Source: Nocardia veterana NBRC 100344
GTDB taxonomy: Bacteria; Actinomycetota; Actinomycetes; Mycobacteriales; Mycobacteriaceae
Assembly (NCBI RefSeq): GCF_000308855.1
Contig: NZ_BAGM01000117.1
Span: 62,001 to 126,000 of the forward strand
Direction of reading: 5' to 3'
DNA: 64,000 nucleotides
The number at the start of each line of letters is the position of its first letter. Position 1 is the first letter of the stretch. The translations under genes were made by a program, and so were the position numbers. Under the pieces are notes generated by a model, which was given only the letters and a program-made list of their open reading frames with translations, ran no database searches and was not told the origin of the DNA. This document shows positions 1-8,169 of the stretch, piece by piece.

Positions 1-90
1 CGATTGCAGCAGCGAACCCGTGCCCGAGGCGAGGACGACGAGGGTCGCCGGCGCGGTCGGAGGCACCAGCTGGGCGGGCGGGGTGGTCAG
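1..90 (-). CDS. purN: Phosphoribosylglycinamide formyltransferase, N-terminal 30 codons only (partial)
   Basis: Transfers the formyl group from 10-formyl-THF to GAR in cytosolic purine synthesis. Read from the complement, the frame gives LVVLASGTGSLLQS just before the window edge, the diagnostic N-terminus of PurN; the rest lies outside the window. No ATG or GTG occurs upstream in this frame. The best-placed start is a CTG (complement of 88-90) preceded by an AGGGAG ribosome site (complement of 98-103, 7 nt spacing). It would put 16 residues before the LVVLASG strand, as is usual for actinobacterial PurN. An in-frame GTG nine codons further in is the alternative but has no ribosome site. The next gene upstream is the PerM-like gene, as in M. 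tuberculosis. Confidence 0.85.
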   Translation of the reverse strand, partial: MTTPPAQLVPPTAPATLVVLASGTGSLLQS

Positions 91-155
91 CGCTCTACTC
101 CCTGTGCGTCGGGACTGCCGGAGGGCGGCGGACCCGATGTCCGCCGGGATAGAGC

Positions 156-1835
156 CTAACGACCGCCCCTGCCGGGGCCCTCCGGCAGGTCGCCCTCTAC
201 CACTTCGGCATCGACGATGTCGGCGTTGTCGGGATCGAAGCCGGGGACCGAACCCCGGTGCGGGCGGACCGAGTCGACCCCCTCGTCGAGCAGTTCACCG
301 TCGACCTCCACGACCGCGACACCGTCGGCGGGCCGATAGGCCGGTTCCGGGTAGTCGTCGGCCGACTCGTCGTCGGCGAATTCGTATTCGACATAGCGCG
401 GATCGTCGTAGAGCTGGTCGAAGTAGCGGGGCTCGGGATGCTCGTCGTAGTCGTCGTGATCGAGCCCGTAGTGGTCGTGCGGATAGTCGTCCTGCGGATA
501 GTCGTCGGGTTCGGCATCGGCGTACCCGTAGCCGGTATCGAGGTACCGGCGGGAGCGATCGCCGAACCGGCCCGAGTCCTCCACGGTGGGCGGGATCCCG
601 AGAAACCGCCGCCCACAGACCAATCCGACGTATCCGGCGACGGTCGACCAGGCGAAGGCCAGGCCACCGGTGAGCAGCACACCCGGACCGATCTCGCCGA
701 AGGAACCGACGCGACCACCCGCCGCCACGCCCAGTATCGCCAGCACCAGGGCCGACACCGCGGCCGCGAACAGGGTCGCCGCCGGCCGGCGCGGTTCGTC
801 GGCGGACTCGCGCGCACAGTCCAGACCGCCGCGTACCCCCACCGCGGCCGGAACCAGCAGCAGCACCGGCCACCACCCAGCCGCGGGACCGCCGGGAACC
901 GCCGCCAGCACCGGCAGCGCCGGGACCGGCGCCCCGGATACCGAGAACACACTCAACGCACCCGCGCCGATGTGTACGTCGGCCCCGAGCAGCACGCTGG
1001 TGGCCGCGATCACGACGTTCGGCAGATAGGCCAGCGACAGGGCGGTGAGCCCGAGCACGCCGACGAAATTCCCGGCCGCGGCATAGGTGTCACCGATCGC
1101 CGACCAGTGCAGCACGAACGACACCAGGGTCAGGACGGCGCCGCCGAGCAGCAGCCGCCACAGTGTCCGAGCCGCCACCCGGGCACCGGCGAAAAACCAG
1201 TCCGGCAGGCCCGACGCGATCAGGTCCCGCAGCGGATTCGAGCGGGTGGCGATGCCGGCGATCGCGGCCAGCAGGTGCAGACCGCCGACGCAGCCGAACG
1301 CGGTGAGGGTGTTGGGCGCCTGCAGCGGCACCGCGGTCGCGGCATCCTCCGCGACCGCCAGGCAGACCGCGGTGACCAGCAGCGGTCCCGCGAGCGCGGC
1401 CCCCACGATCCAGCCCAGGTCCGCCCGCGCCGAACGCGGCGAAACAGCGTGTGCGCAATCCCGCGAGGTCAGCCACAACACCAGGCCGGTCGGCAACAGC
1501 GGCAGCAGGCCGAGCGAGGTCTTGCCGACCACCACGGGCACCTGATGGACGGCCAGCCAGCCCGCGGCGATCGCACCGGACGCTCCGGTCAGGCCGCTAC
1601 CGGCGGCGGTCAGCGTGATCAGCACGATGGCGACGATCGCCACGACCGTGAAACTCGACGCGCGAGCGGCGATGACGAGCAGCACCTTGGCCCGTTCGGG
1701 GCTCAACGAGAGGAAGACCGGATCCTCGGGTCCCTCGGGCCCCGGGCTCGCCGGCGAATTCGAACGAGGCTGCGCCGGTCTCGCGCCGGCCCGCTGTTCG
1801 CGAAGGTCGGCCCAACGGACCAGTGCGGACTTCAT
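156..1835 (-). CDS. perM: DUF6350 / PerM-like polytopic membrane protein
   Basis: 559-residue integral membrane protein. After a cytosolic N-terminus of about 50 residues there are about ten hydrophobic segments rich in Ala, Leu, Val and Gly, ending near residue 400. The last 160 residues form a highly acidic, Tyr/Asp-rich hydrophilic tail with repeated DDYPQDDYP-like stretches, presumably cytosolic. Size, topology and position between purN and the 34-kDa-antigen-like gene match the mycobacterial PerM (Rv0955) locus, a family linked to cell division and survival in acid. The ATG at 1833-1835 is used. The gene ends 65 bp before purN and is probably cotranscribed with it. Function is assigned from family and synteny; there is no enzyme motif. 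Confidence 0.82.
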   Translation of the reverse strand: MKSALVRWADLREQRAGARPAQPRSNSPASPGPEGPEDPVFLSLSPERAKVLLVIAARASSFTVVAIVAIVLITLTAAGSGLTGASGAIAAGWLAVHQVPVVVGKTSLGLLPLLPTGLVLWLTSRDCAHAVSPRSARADLGWIVGAALAGPLLVTAVCLAVAEDAATAVPLQAPNTLTAFGCVGGLHLLAAIAGIATRSNPLRDLIASGLPDWFFAGARVAARTLWRLLLGGAVLTLVSFVLHWSAIGDTYAAAGNFVGVLGLTALSLAYLPNVVIAATSVLLGADVHIGAGALSVFSVSGAPVPALPVLAAVPGGPAAGWWPVLLLVPAAVGVRGGLDCARESADEPRRPAATLFAAAVSALVLAILGVAAGGRVGSFGEIGPGVLLTGGLAFAWSTVAGYVGLVCGRRFLGIPPTVEDSGRFGDRSRRYLDTGYGYADAEPDDYPQDDYPHDHYGLDHDDYDEHPEPRYFDQLYDDPRYVEYEFADDESADDYPEPAYRPADGVAVVEVDGELLDEGVDSVRPHRGSVPGFDPDNADIVDAEVVEGDLPEGPGRGGR

Positions 1836-1929
1836 AGAACTACCTCGCGGATCCTGGTTGACTCGTCCGGTTTACTCGCCGAAGCACGACAGAACCACCG
1901 ACATGTCAGGGTGTCAGCTGGAAACGGAT

Positions 1930-1970
1930 CGGCGAGTCAGGCGCGCCGTGAGGTAGCGCCTGACTCGCCG
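1930..1970 (-). terminator. Intrinsic-type terminator after the DUF5336 gene
   Basis: A perfect 15-bp inverted repeat (1930-1944 against 1956-1970) with an 11-nt loop lies 21 bp beyond the stop codon of the DUF5336 gene. The stem is GC-rich. On the minus strand it is followed by a short T-containing stretch (GTTTCC) rather than a long U-tract, which is usual for actinobacterial terminators. It separates this transcript from perM downstream. Confidence 0.7.
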
Positions 1971-1991
1971 ATGGGATGCGTGGAGTGGGAT

Positions 1992-3116
1992 CTACTTCTT
2001 GTCGTCCTCGGGGCGGAACGCCTTGGTGGCGTCCGCCGCCGGGTTGCCGGTCTGCTCGCCACCGAACGGCTGGGCGCCGCCCTGACCCGGCTGGCCGGGC
2101 TGGCCCTGACCCTGCTGACCGAAGTTCAGCGAACCGTACTGCTGGCCGGGCTGGCCGCCCTGCTGACCCGCGGCGCCGAAGTGCTGGGTCGCGGCCTCGT
2201 CGGCACCGCCGGCCTGCGGACGCTGACCGTAGGGCGACTGCGCGCCGTAACCCTGCTGGCCCTGCTGCCCCGGCTGCTGCCCGTACGGCTGCTGGCCCGG
2301 CTGCCCGTACGGCGACGGCTGCTGGCCGTACTGGCCCTGACCGTACTGCTGCCCGTACTGACCGTAGGCCGACTGCTGCGGCTGAGCCGCCGGCTGGCCC
2401 TGCTGTGCCTGGCCGTACTGCTGGCCGTACTGCCCGTAGGCGGACTGTTGCGCGGACTGCGCCTGGCCGTAGGAGGCCTGCTGCTGACCCGCCTGCTGTC
2501 CCTGCGAGTAGGACTGCTGGCCGCTCTGGCTCGTGCCACCGCCGAAACCGGATGCGGCGGCGGCCGGCTTGGCCGCGGGCGCGGACAGCACGCCGGTCTC
2601 GAACAGCAGCGCCACGATGGCGGCAGCGGCCTGCACCAGGCTCAGGAAGACGAGCAGCCAGGCCATGCCCGCCGTCTTGAACATCGGGAAGGTGTTGAAG
2701 GTGATGAACAGCAGCCCGAGGAAGCCTGCCACCGATGCGGCGGCCACGACGCCGTTCTTCGGTTCCTGCTTGGGCAGCAACGAAATTCCGGCCAGCAAGC
2801 CGGCGAACAACAGCAGCAGCAGCGGCCCCGGGCCGCCGAACTGGAACAGATTCAGCGAATCCGGTGCGTCGGAAGCGGCGGAGCCCTTGTCGGCCGACTC
2901 GAAACCGAGCAGGCCCAGCAGGAAGTTGATCACGCCGAGGGCGGCGATACCAACCGTCAGGTAGAACGTCAGCCCCTTGGCGCTCAATGCCGAAAGCCCG
3001 GAACCGCCGCCGGTACTGCCTGTCGGCTGCTGGCCGAAGCTCGGGGCGGACGAGGGTGTGGGCGAGGGCGTCTGATTGGGCGCGTTGTACCCGGATCCCC
3101 CGGTCGGGTAGGACAT
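1992..3116 (-). CDS. DUF5336 / 34-kDa antigen-like membrane protein with a Gln/Gly/Tyr-rich tail
   Basis: 374 residues. A short Pro/Ser-rich N-terminus is followed by four hydrophobic segments (about residues 45-190), the DUF5336 arrangement of the mycobacterial 34-kDa antigenic protein (Rv0954). A long low-complexity tail follows, made of repeats such as QSAYGQYGQQYGQ, rich in Gln, Gly, Tyr and Pro and probably disordered. The start is set at ATG 3114-3116 (MSYPTGG), which has an AGGAGA ribosome site 8 nt upstream; an in-frame ATG nine codons further upstream lacks one. The family is associated with the cell envelope and division site in mycobacteria, but no biochemical role is visible. Confidence 0.85.
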   Translation of the reverse strand: MSYPTGGSGYNAPNQTPSPTPSSAPSFGQQPTGSTGGGSGLSALSAKGLTFYLTVGIAALGVINFLLGLLGFESADKGSAASDAPDSLNLFQFGGPGPLLLLLFAGLLAGISLLPKQEPKNGVVAAASVAGFLGLLFITFNTFPMFKTAGMAWLLVFLSLVQAAAAIVALLFETGVLSAPAAKPAAAASGFGGGTSQSGQQSYSQGQQAGQQQASYGQAQSAQQSAYGQYGQQYGQAQQGQPAAQPQQSAYGQYGQQYGQGQYGQQPSPYGQPGQQPYGQQPGQQGQQGYGAQSPYGQRPQAGGADEAATQHFGAAGQQGGQPGQQYGSLNFGQQGQGQPGQPGQGGAQPFGGEQTGNPAADATKAFRPEDDKK

Positions 3117-3457
3117 GTGGTCGTCTCCTATCGAGTCCTTCATCGGCTTTCAGGCTGAATGCCCTTGACGCTACTGCACTCGAGCGCGGCGGTCACGGCC
3201 ACGACGCCAGTGATGGCAACCTCGAGAATTCGTCGTGAACCGGATACCCGCCTCGATCGTGTTGTCACCGAAGAGGATCGGAGGTATCGCGTGGACGTTT
3301 CGGAGATGTTCTGCATGGTGGTGCGGGCGCTGGGCCTGTGCCATCTACTCCCGGCACCCTGAGCGACGGTTGTCCCTGCCCACAACCGCTGCTGTCTGCC
3401 CACAGCAGCGAGCTGCTATCGCCTACAGCAGCACGTCGCTCGCCTGCCGAGATGAAA
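3117..3457. other. Non-coding gap between the DUF5336 gene and the sucD terminator
   Basis: No convincing gene lies here; frames that are open lack ribosome sites and family resemblance. It should contain the promoter of the minus-strand DUF5336 gene. A small hairpin (GCTGCTGT at 3388-3395 pairing with ACAGCAGC at 3402-3409) and further ACAGCAGC-like repeats up to 3432 are visible. Rv0953c, which occupies this spot in M. tuberculosis, has no counterpart here. Confidence 0.6.
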
Positions 3458-3490
3458 GAAGGCCGCCTTGTCGGAAACAAGGCGGCCTTC
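3458..3490 (-). terminator. Terminator of the sucCD operon
   Basis: A perfect 14-bp inverted repeat (3458-3471 with 3477-3490) with a 5-nt CGGAA loop lies 82 bp past the sucD stop codon. On the minus strand the stem is followed by TTTC. This is a strong stem and the natural end of the sucC-sucD transcript. Confidence 0.85.
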
Positions 3491-3572
3491 GCAGTGGAAA
3501 GACGATCGTCCCGCCGCGAGACGAGACCACTCGCCTGTGTCCCACTGCCGCACGGCAGCGGGACACGAGAAA

Positions 3573-4487
3573 TCAAGCGGTGATCGACGCCTTCTCCAGG
3601 ATCTCGCGCGCCAGGGCGGCGGTCTCGGACGGGGTCTTGCCGACCTTCACGCCCGCGGCCTCGAGGGCCTCCTTCTTGGCGGCGGCGGTACCCGAGGAAC
3701 CGGAGACGATGGCGCCGGCGTGGCCCATGGTCTTGCCCTCCGGCGCCGTGAAGCCCGCGACGTAGCCGACGACCGGCTTGGTCACGTTCTCCTTGATGTA
3801 GGCCGCAGCCCGCTCCTCGGCGTCGCCGCCGATCTCGCCGATCATGACGATGAGCTTGGTCTCGGGGTCCTTCTCGAACGCCTCGATGGCGTCGATGTGG
3901 GTGGTGCCGATGACCGGGTCGCCACCGATGCCGATGGAGGTCGAGAAGCCGAAGTCACGCAGCTCGTACATCATCTGGTAGGTCAGGGTGCCGGACTTCG
4001 ACACCAGGCCGATCGGGCCCTTGCCGGTGATGTTGGCCGGGGTGATGCCCACCAGCGACTCGCCCGGGGTGATGATGCCGGGGCAGTTGGGGCCGATGAT
4101 CCGGGTCTTGTTGCCCTTCTCCACGTTGTAGGCCCACGCGTAGGCGGTGTCCTGCACCGGAATGCCCTCGGTGATGACCACGAGCAGCGGGATCTCCGCG
4201 TCGATGGCCTCGATGATGGCGTCCTTGGCGAACTTCGGCGGCACGAAGGCGATCGACACGTCGGCGCCGGTCTCCTTGATCGCCTCGGCGACGGTGCCGA
4301 ACACCGGCAGCTCGACGGCGTTGCCGTCCTTGTCGGTGTGCGAGACGGTGGTGCCGGCCTTGCGGGCGTTGACGCCGCCGACGACCTGGGTGCCGGCCTT
4401 CAGCATCAGCGCGGTGTGCTTGGTGCCCTCACCGCCGGTGATGCCCTGGACGATGACCTTGGAGTCCTTGTTCAGGAAGATAGACAT
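3573..4487 (-). CDS. sucD: Succinyl-CoA synthetase, alpha subunit
   Basis: Alpha subunit (304 residues, normal length) of the TCA-cycle enzyme that converts succinyl-CoA to succinate with synthesis of ATP or GTP. It carries the N-terminal CoA-binding Rossmann domain (from MSIFLNKDSKVIVQGITGGEG), the IIGPNCPGIITPGE segment, and the active-site loop GHAGAIVSG, whose His is transiently phosphorylated. It lies 15 bp downstream of sucC and is surely cotranscribed with it. A strong terminator follows. Confidence 0.97.
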   Translation of the reverse strand: MSIFLNKDSKVIVQGITGGEGTKHTALMLKAGTQVVGGVNARKAGTTVSHTDKDGNAVELPVFGTVAEAIKETGADVSIAFVPPKFAKDAIIEAIDAEIPLLVVITEGIPVQDTAYAWAYNVEKGNKTRIIGPNCPGIITPGESLVGITPANITGKGPIGLVSKSGTLTYQMMYELRDFGFSTSIGIGGDPVIGTTHIDAIEAFEKDPETKLIVMIGEIGGDAEERAAAYIKENVTKPVVGYVAGFTAPEGKTMGHAGAIVSGSSGTAAAKKEALEAAGVKVGKTPSETAALAREILEKASITA

Positions 4488-4502
4488 GTTGTTTTTCGTC
4501 CT

Positions 4503-5669
4503 TTACTTGGCCGCAGCCAGTTCAGCGGCCTTGTCGGCGCCTTCGTCCATGGTCTGGGCGAGGGTGACCAGCGGGTGGTTGGCATCGACGAGGATCTGGC
4601 GACCCTCCTCGACCTTGTTGCCGTCGAGGCGGACGACCAGCGGCTTGTTCGCCTCCGACCCCAGGATCTCCAGGGCCTTGACGATGCCGTTGGCTACCGC
4701 GTCACACGCGGTGATGCCGCCGAACACGTTCACGAACACGCTCTTGACCTGCGCGTCGTTGAGGATCACGTCGAGACCGTTGGCCATCACCTCGGCCGAG
4801 GCGCCACCACCGATGTCGAGGAAGTTGGCCGGCTTCACGCCGTTGTGCTTCTCACCGGCGTAGGCGACGACGTCCAGGGTCGACATGACCAGGCCGGCGC
4901 CGTTACCGATGATGCCGACCTCACCGTCGAGCTTGACGTAGTTGAGGTCGTTCTCCTTGGCCTTGAGCTCCAGCGGATCGGTGGCGTCACGATCGGCGAA
5001 CTCGGCGTGGTCGGGGTGCCGGAAGTCGGCGTTCTCATCGAGGGTGACCTTGCCGTCCAGCGCCAGGATCTCGTTCTCCGGCGTACGGACCAGCGGGTTC
5101 ACCTCGACCAGGGTGGCGTCTTCGGCGACGAAGACCTCCCACAGCTTCTGAATGGTCACAGCGGCGGCGTCCAGCACGTCGGCGGGCAGGTGGCCCTGCT
5201 CGGCGATGGAGCGCGCGAAGGCCAGGTCCACACCCTTGACGGCGTCGACCGGCACCTTGGCCAGACGGTCGGGCTTGGTGGCGGCGACCTCTTCGATCTC
5301 CATACCGCCCTCGACCGAGCACATGGCCAGGTAGGTGCGGTTGGCGCGGTCGAGCAGGAAGGAGATGTAGTACTCCTCCGCGATGTCCTTGGCCTCGGCG
5401 ACCAGGATCTTCTTGGTGACGTGGCCCTTGATGTCCAGGCCCAGGATGTTGGAGGCGTGGGTGAAGGCGTCGTCCGGGGTGGCGGCGTACTTCACACCAC
5501 CGGCCTTACCGCGGCCACCGACCTTGACCTGCGACTTGATCATCACAGGCTTGCCGATTTCGGTCGCGATGGCACGGGCGTCCTCGGCCGAGTCCGTGAC
5601 GCGGCCCTCCGACGAAGGCACTCCGTGCTTCACGAAGAGTTCCTTCGCCTGATATTCGAAGAGATCCAT
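4503..5669 (-). CDS. sucC: Succinyl-CoA synthetase, beta subunit
   Basis: Beta subunit (388 residues, normal length) with an N-terminal ATP-grasp domain starting MDLFEYQAKELFVKHG and a C-terminal flavodoxin-like ligase domain containing FLDIGGGA and VNVFGGITACD, typical of the family. It supplies the nucleotide-binding and succinate sites of the heterodimer with SucD. The ATG at 5667-5669 is chosen because it gives the canonical SucC N-terminus and has a GGTGAG ribosome site; an ATG 11 codons upstream would add a non-conserved extension. First gene of the sucCD operon. Confidence 0.97.
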   Translation of the reverse strand: MDLFEYQAKELFVKHGVPSSEGRVTDSAEDARAIATEIGKPVMIKSQVKVGGRGKAGGVKYAATPDDAFTHASNILGLDIKGHVTKKILVAEAKDIAEEYYISFLLDRANRTYLAMCSVEGGMEIEEVAATKPDRLAKVPVDAVKGVDLAFARSIAEQGHLPADVLDAAAVTIQKLWEVFVAEDATLVEVNPLVRTPENEILALDGKVTLDENADFRHPDHAEFADRDATDPLELKAKENDLNYVKLDGEVGIIGNGAGLVMSTLDVVAYAGEKHNGVKPANFLDIGGGASAEVMANGLDVILNDAQVKSVFVNVFGGITACDAVANGIVKALEILGSEANKPLVVRLDGNKVEEGRQILVDANHPLVTLAQTMDEGADKAAELAAAK

Positions 5670-6254
5670 GTACTCACCGTCTCGTCTGCGTTGTTGTGAC
5701 AACGACTTTGTTGGCGGCCCGTCGTCGGAAGCGGGTCGAGTCGGACTCTAATCAGTTCGATGTCGCCGAAATCAGCCGCATACAGCCTAAGTGGCGCAGG
5801 TCACGAGCGGGCATCCGCCCGGGCAAAACCGCTGGCCAAGGCTACTGACGAGTAGCTTGCGATCGGCCGCCAGGTAGCAGGAACGACGGCCCTGATTTGC
5901 GACATTTGCTACTACGTAGTGTAGTTGCCTGTTCTCACTCGCGTGCCCATCCGATGGTGAGTTATTCCGACGTCCAGACGTGATCAATGTCACATGTACC
6001 ACCGGAACGAGCGCAGCGCTTGCCCACCTGCAATCGTTTCGTTACCGTCGATGCGGTCGAAGTCACAGCTGGATCACAGTTCACCGGGAATACTTGTCCG
6101 GCCGACCGTGACATCGGCACCCACACTCGGATGAGGCCGCGTAGAACGCACCGATCAGGAGGACGGCAGGCTTGTTGCAGCACAGTGCTCCGCAGGTAGC
6201 GAGCCGCTCGACTGGCGACCCGTCCCCGGCACTTCCGCTATCCGGAGTCCGCCG
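5670..6254. other. Divergent regulatory gap between sucC and the M23 peptidase gene
   Basis: A 585-bp non-coding stretch that must hold the sucCD promoter (minus) and the promoter and leader of the peptidase gene (plus). It contains a CRP-type site (5979-5994, listed separately) and a perfect 10-bp palindrome ACTACGTAGT at 5911-5920. I looked for a cyclic-di-AMP (ydaO) riboswitch, common before actinobacterial wall hydrolases, and did not see its conserved segments. Confidence 0.6.
5979..5994. promoter_or_regulatory. CRP/GlxR-type operator candidate
   Basis: CGTGA-N6-TCACA matches the actinobacterial CRP consensus TGTGA-N6-TCACA at nine of ten defined bases. It sits in the divergent region between sucC and the M23 peptidase gene, about 260 bp before the peptidase start. 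cAMP-responsive control of one or both genes is inferred. Confidence 0.5.
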
Positions 6255-7562
6255 ATGACCCACGGTCGTCTACAACCGGGCCATCGCGCGCAGTCCGCTC
6301 GCCGTTACCGGGCCGATGCGGAATCCCTGGACCAGCATCCGTACTTCGGCGCAGATCCCACCTTCGGCGGCTATGCCGGCTCGCGGAGCGAGGACCCCGC
6401 ACCGGCGCCCGTCAGCGGCCGGCCCGGCCGGGCCGAGAGCTGGATGCTGCCCGGCGCCGCCGGCGGCGCCACCATGGTCGGTCTCAGCCACGGCGAGGCC
6501 ACCGAGAACGCGTGGTCCGTACCGGATTCGGCGAATACCGCGGATACCGGAGATTGGCAGCCGTGGGCTGCCAAGGCGCAGCCCACCGAAGACGGTGGCT
6601 GGACGGCCGATCCGCAGTGGCCCCGGACGGACGAGTGGGCTGCGGCGCAGCGCGACGGCGACGACCCGTACGCCGACCGTTCCGCGACGGACTACGACAC
6701 CGCCTACGCGGGCGACGACTACGACGAACCCGTCGACAACCAACCGTTCGACCTGGCTCGGCTGCGGCCCGGCCGCTCGCGCGGCACCGCGGCCGATAGC
6801 GAGGCGGCGGGAACCAACCCGCGGCGCTTCAGCGGTGCCCACCGCATGCCCGCCCCACCCGCCGCCCTCAAGGGTCGTGCCGCCGTCGTGGCGGTCGCCG
6901 CGGGCGCGGTCGTCGCCGCCGGACAGGCCGGTATGGAAACCACCGGCCAGCACCACACCGCCACCGCCGATTACGACGCGGCCGGCCAGGTTCACGAAAT
7001 CGCCGCGCAGGCGGTCAGCACCCAGGCGCAGGGCAATCCGCAGTCGCCGCAGGTGCTCAATGTCGCCCCCGTCGCCGATCTCAGCCAGTTCCAGGACATC
7101 CTGCAGCACGGCCAGGAGTTCGCCGCCGGGCTCGCGGCCCAGGAATCGGCGAAACTGCGCCCGCTGTTCGTGAAGTTCGCCAACGGCACCTTCACCTCCG
7201 GCTTCGGTAGCCGATGGGGTGTCCAGCACCTCGGTGTCGATATCGCCGCTCCGATCGGCACCCCGATCTACGCCGTGGAGGACGGCGAGGTGATCAGCGC
7301 CGGCCCGGCCTCCGGGTTCGGTATGTGGGTCCGGTTGCAACACGCCGACGGCACCATCACCGTGTACGGCCACGTCGACACCGCGACCGTTTCGGTCGGC
7401 CAGCACGTCATGGCCGGCGATCAGATCGCCACCGTCGGTAACCGCGGTTTCTCCACCGGTCCGCACTGCCACTTCGAAGTGTGGTTGCACGGCACGGACA
7501 AGATCGATCCCCTGCCCTGGCTCGCCTCCCGCGGCATCTCACTGGGCCCCGAGCGCGACTGA
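6255..7562 (+). CDS. M23 family zinc metallopeptidase (LytM-type, wall-associated)
   Basis: 435 residues. The first 200 are hydrophilic, low-complexity and acidic. A hydrophobic stretch of about 20 residues (around 210-230, AAVVAVAAGAVVAAGQAG) is probably a signal anchor. The C-terminal 120 residues form a LytM/M23 domain with the HLGVDIAAPIGTPI segment (zinc-binding His and Asp) and the GPHCHFEVW segment (HxH ligand pair). The expected role is cleavage of peptidoglycan cross-bridges outside the membrane, or a LytM regulatory role. It is divergent from sucC, as Rv0950c is in M. tuberculosis. The ATG at 6255 follows a GGAG ribosome site. Confidence 0.9.
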   Translation: MTHGRLQPGHRAQSARRYRADAESLDQHPYFGADPTFGGYAGSRSEDPAPAPVSGRPGRAESWMLPGAAGGATMVGLSHGEATENAWSVPDSANTADTGDWQPWAAKAQPTEDGGWTADPQWPRTDEWAAAQRDGDDPYADRSATDYDTAYAGDDYDEPVDNQPFDLARLRPGRSRGTAADSEAAGTNPRRFSGAHRMPAPPAALKGRAAVVAVAAGAVVAAGQAGMETTGQHHTATADYDAAGQVHEIAAQAVSTQAQGNPQSPQVLNVAPVADLSQFQDILQHGQEFAAGLAAQESAKLRPLFVKFANGTFTSGFGSRWGVQHLGVDIAAPIGTPIYAVEDGEVISAGPASGFGMWVRLQHADGTITVYGHVDTATVSVGQHVMAGDQIATVGNRGFSTGPHCHFEVWLHGTDKIDPLPWLASRGISLGPERD

Positions 7563-7638
7563 ACGATTCACCGCCCGGCCCAGGCCTGCGGCTCGAAATC
7601 CCTTGCCGATGCCCGCCACGCTCGGCCAGTCTTGGGCA

Positions 7639-8157
7639 ATGGTCGAGATTCGCGCGGTGACCGCGGACGATTGGCGTTTGTGGCGACGAGCTCGGCTGGC
7701 CGCACTGGCGGGCGCCCCGGACGCCTACCACACCCGGCTGGCCGATTGGCAGGGTCCCGGAGACCGGGAGCAACGGTGGCGGGAGCGGTTGAGCATTCCC
7801 GGCGCACTCGATCTGATCGCCGTCCGCTCGGGTGAACCGGTCGGAATCGCCAGCGGCGTCCCCGAGCCGGAAGGCACGGCCGCCACAATCATTTCGATGT
7901 GGGTCGATCACGCGGCGCGCGGCTCGGGCGTCGGCGATCGCTTACTCGGAACGCTCGAGAACTGGGCGCTGGATCGGGGGTACTCGACGCTCCGGCTGGA
8001 AGTGTTCGCCGGAAACGAGCATGCCATCGGCCTCTACCGGCGCAACGGTTTCGAATTCCAGAGCCGAACCGCTGAGTCGACGGAAAGCTATGGCGACCCC
8101 ACGCCGGACGGTCGGGTCGAGCGCATCATGGTCAAAGTCCTCCTCCCCACCGGGTAG
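7639..8157 (+). CDS. GNAT-family N-acetyltransferase
   Basis: 172 residues when started at ATG 7639 (MVEIRAVTADDW), which gives a normal GNAT N-terminus; an ATG 12 codons upstream would add unconserved residues. Acetyl-CoA-binding motif A is visible as ARGSGVGDRLL, followed by the LEVFAGNEHAIGLYRRNGF segment typical of the family. The substrate cannot be told; small amines, antibiotics or protein N-termini are all possible. It follows the peptidase gene by 76 bp and is convergent with uvrD1, with only 12 bp between the stop codons. It has no counterpart in the M. tuberculosis version of this locus. Confidence 0.88.
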   Translation: MVEIRAVTADDWRLWRRARLAALAGAPDAYHTRLADWQGPGDREQRWRERLSIPGALDLIAVRSGEPVGIASGVPEPEGTAATIISMWVDHAARGSGVGDRLLGTLENWALDRGYSTLRLEVFAGNEHAIGLYRRNGFEFQSRTAESTESYGDPTPDGRVERIMVKVLLPTG

Positions 8158-8169
8158 CCGAGCCCCGCC

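Noticed and set aside
258..3158. A 966-codon plus-strand frame over perM and the DUF5336 gene
   Set aside because: It is the antisense shadow of two recognisable membrane proteins, with Gln/Arg-rich nonsense composition.
3388..3432. ACAGCAGC repeats and a small hairpin upstream of the sucD terminator
   Set aside because: Too short and irregular to assign a role; listed only as part of the gap.
5995..6254. A cyclic-di-AMP (ydaO) riboswitch before the M23 peptidase
   Set aside because: The conserved segments of that riboswitch are not visible in this leader.
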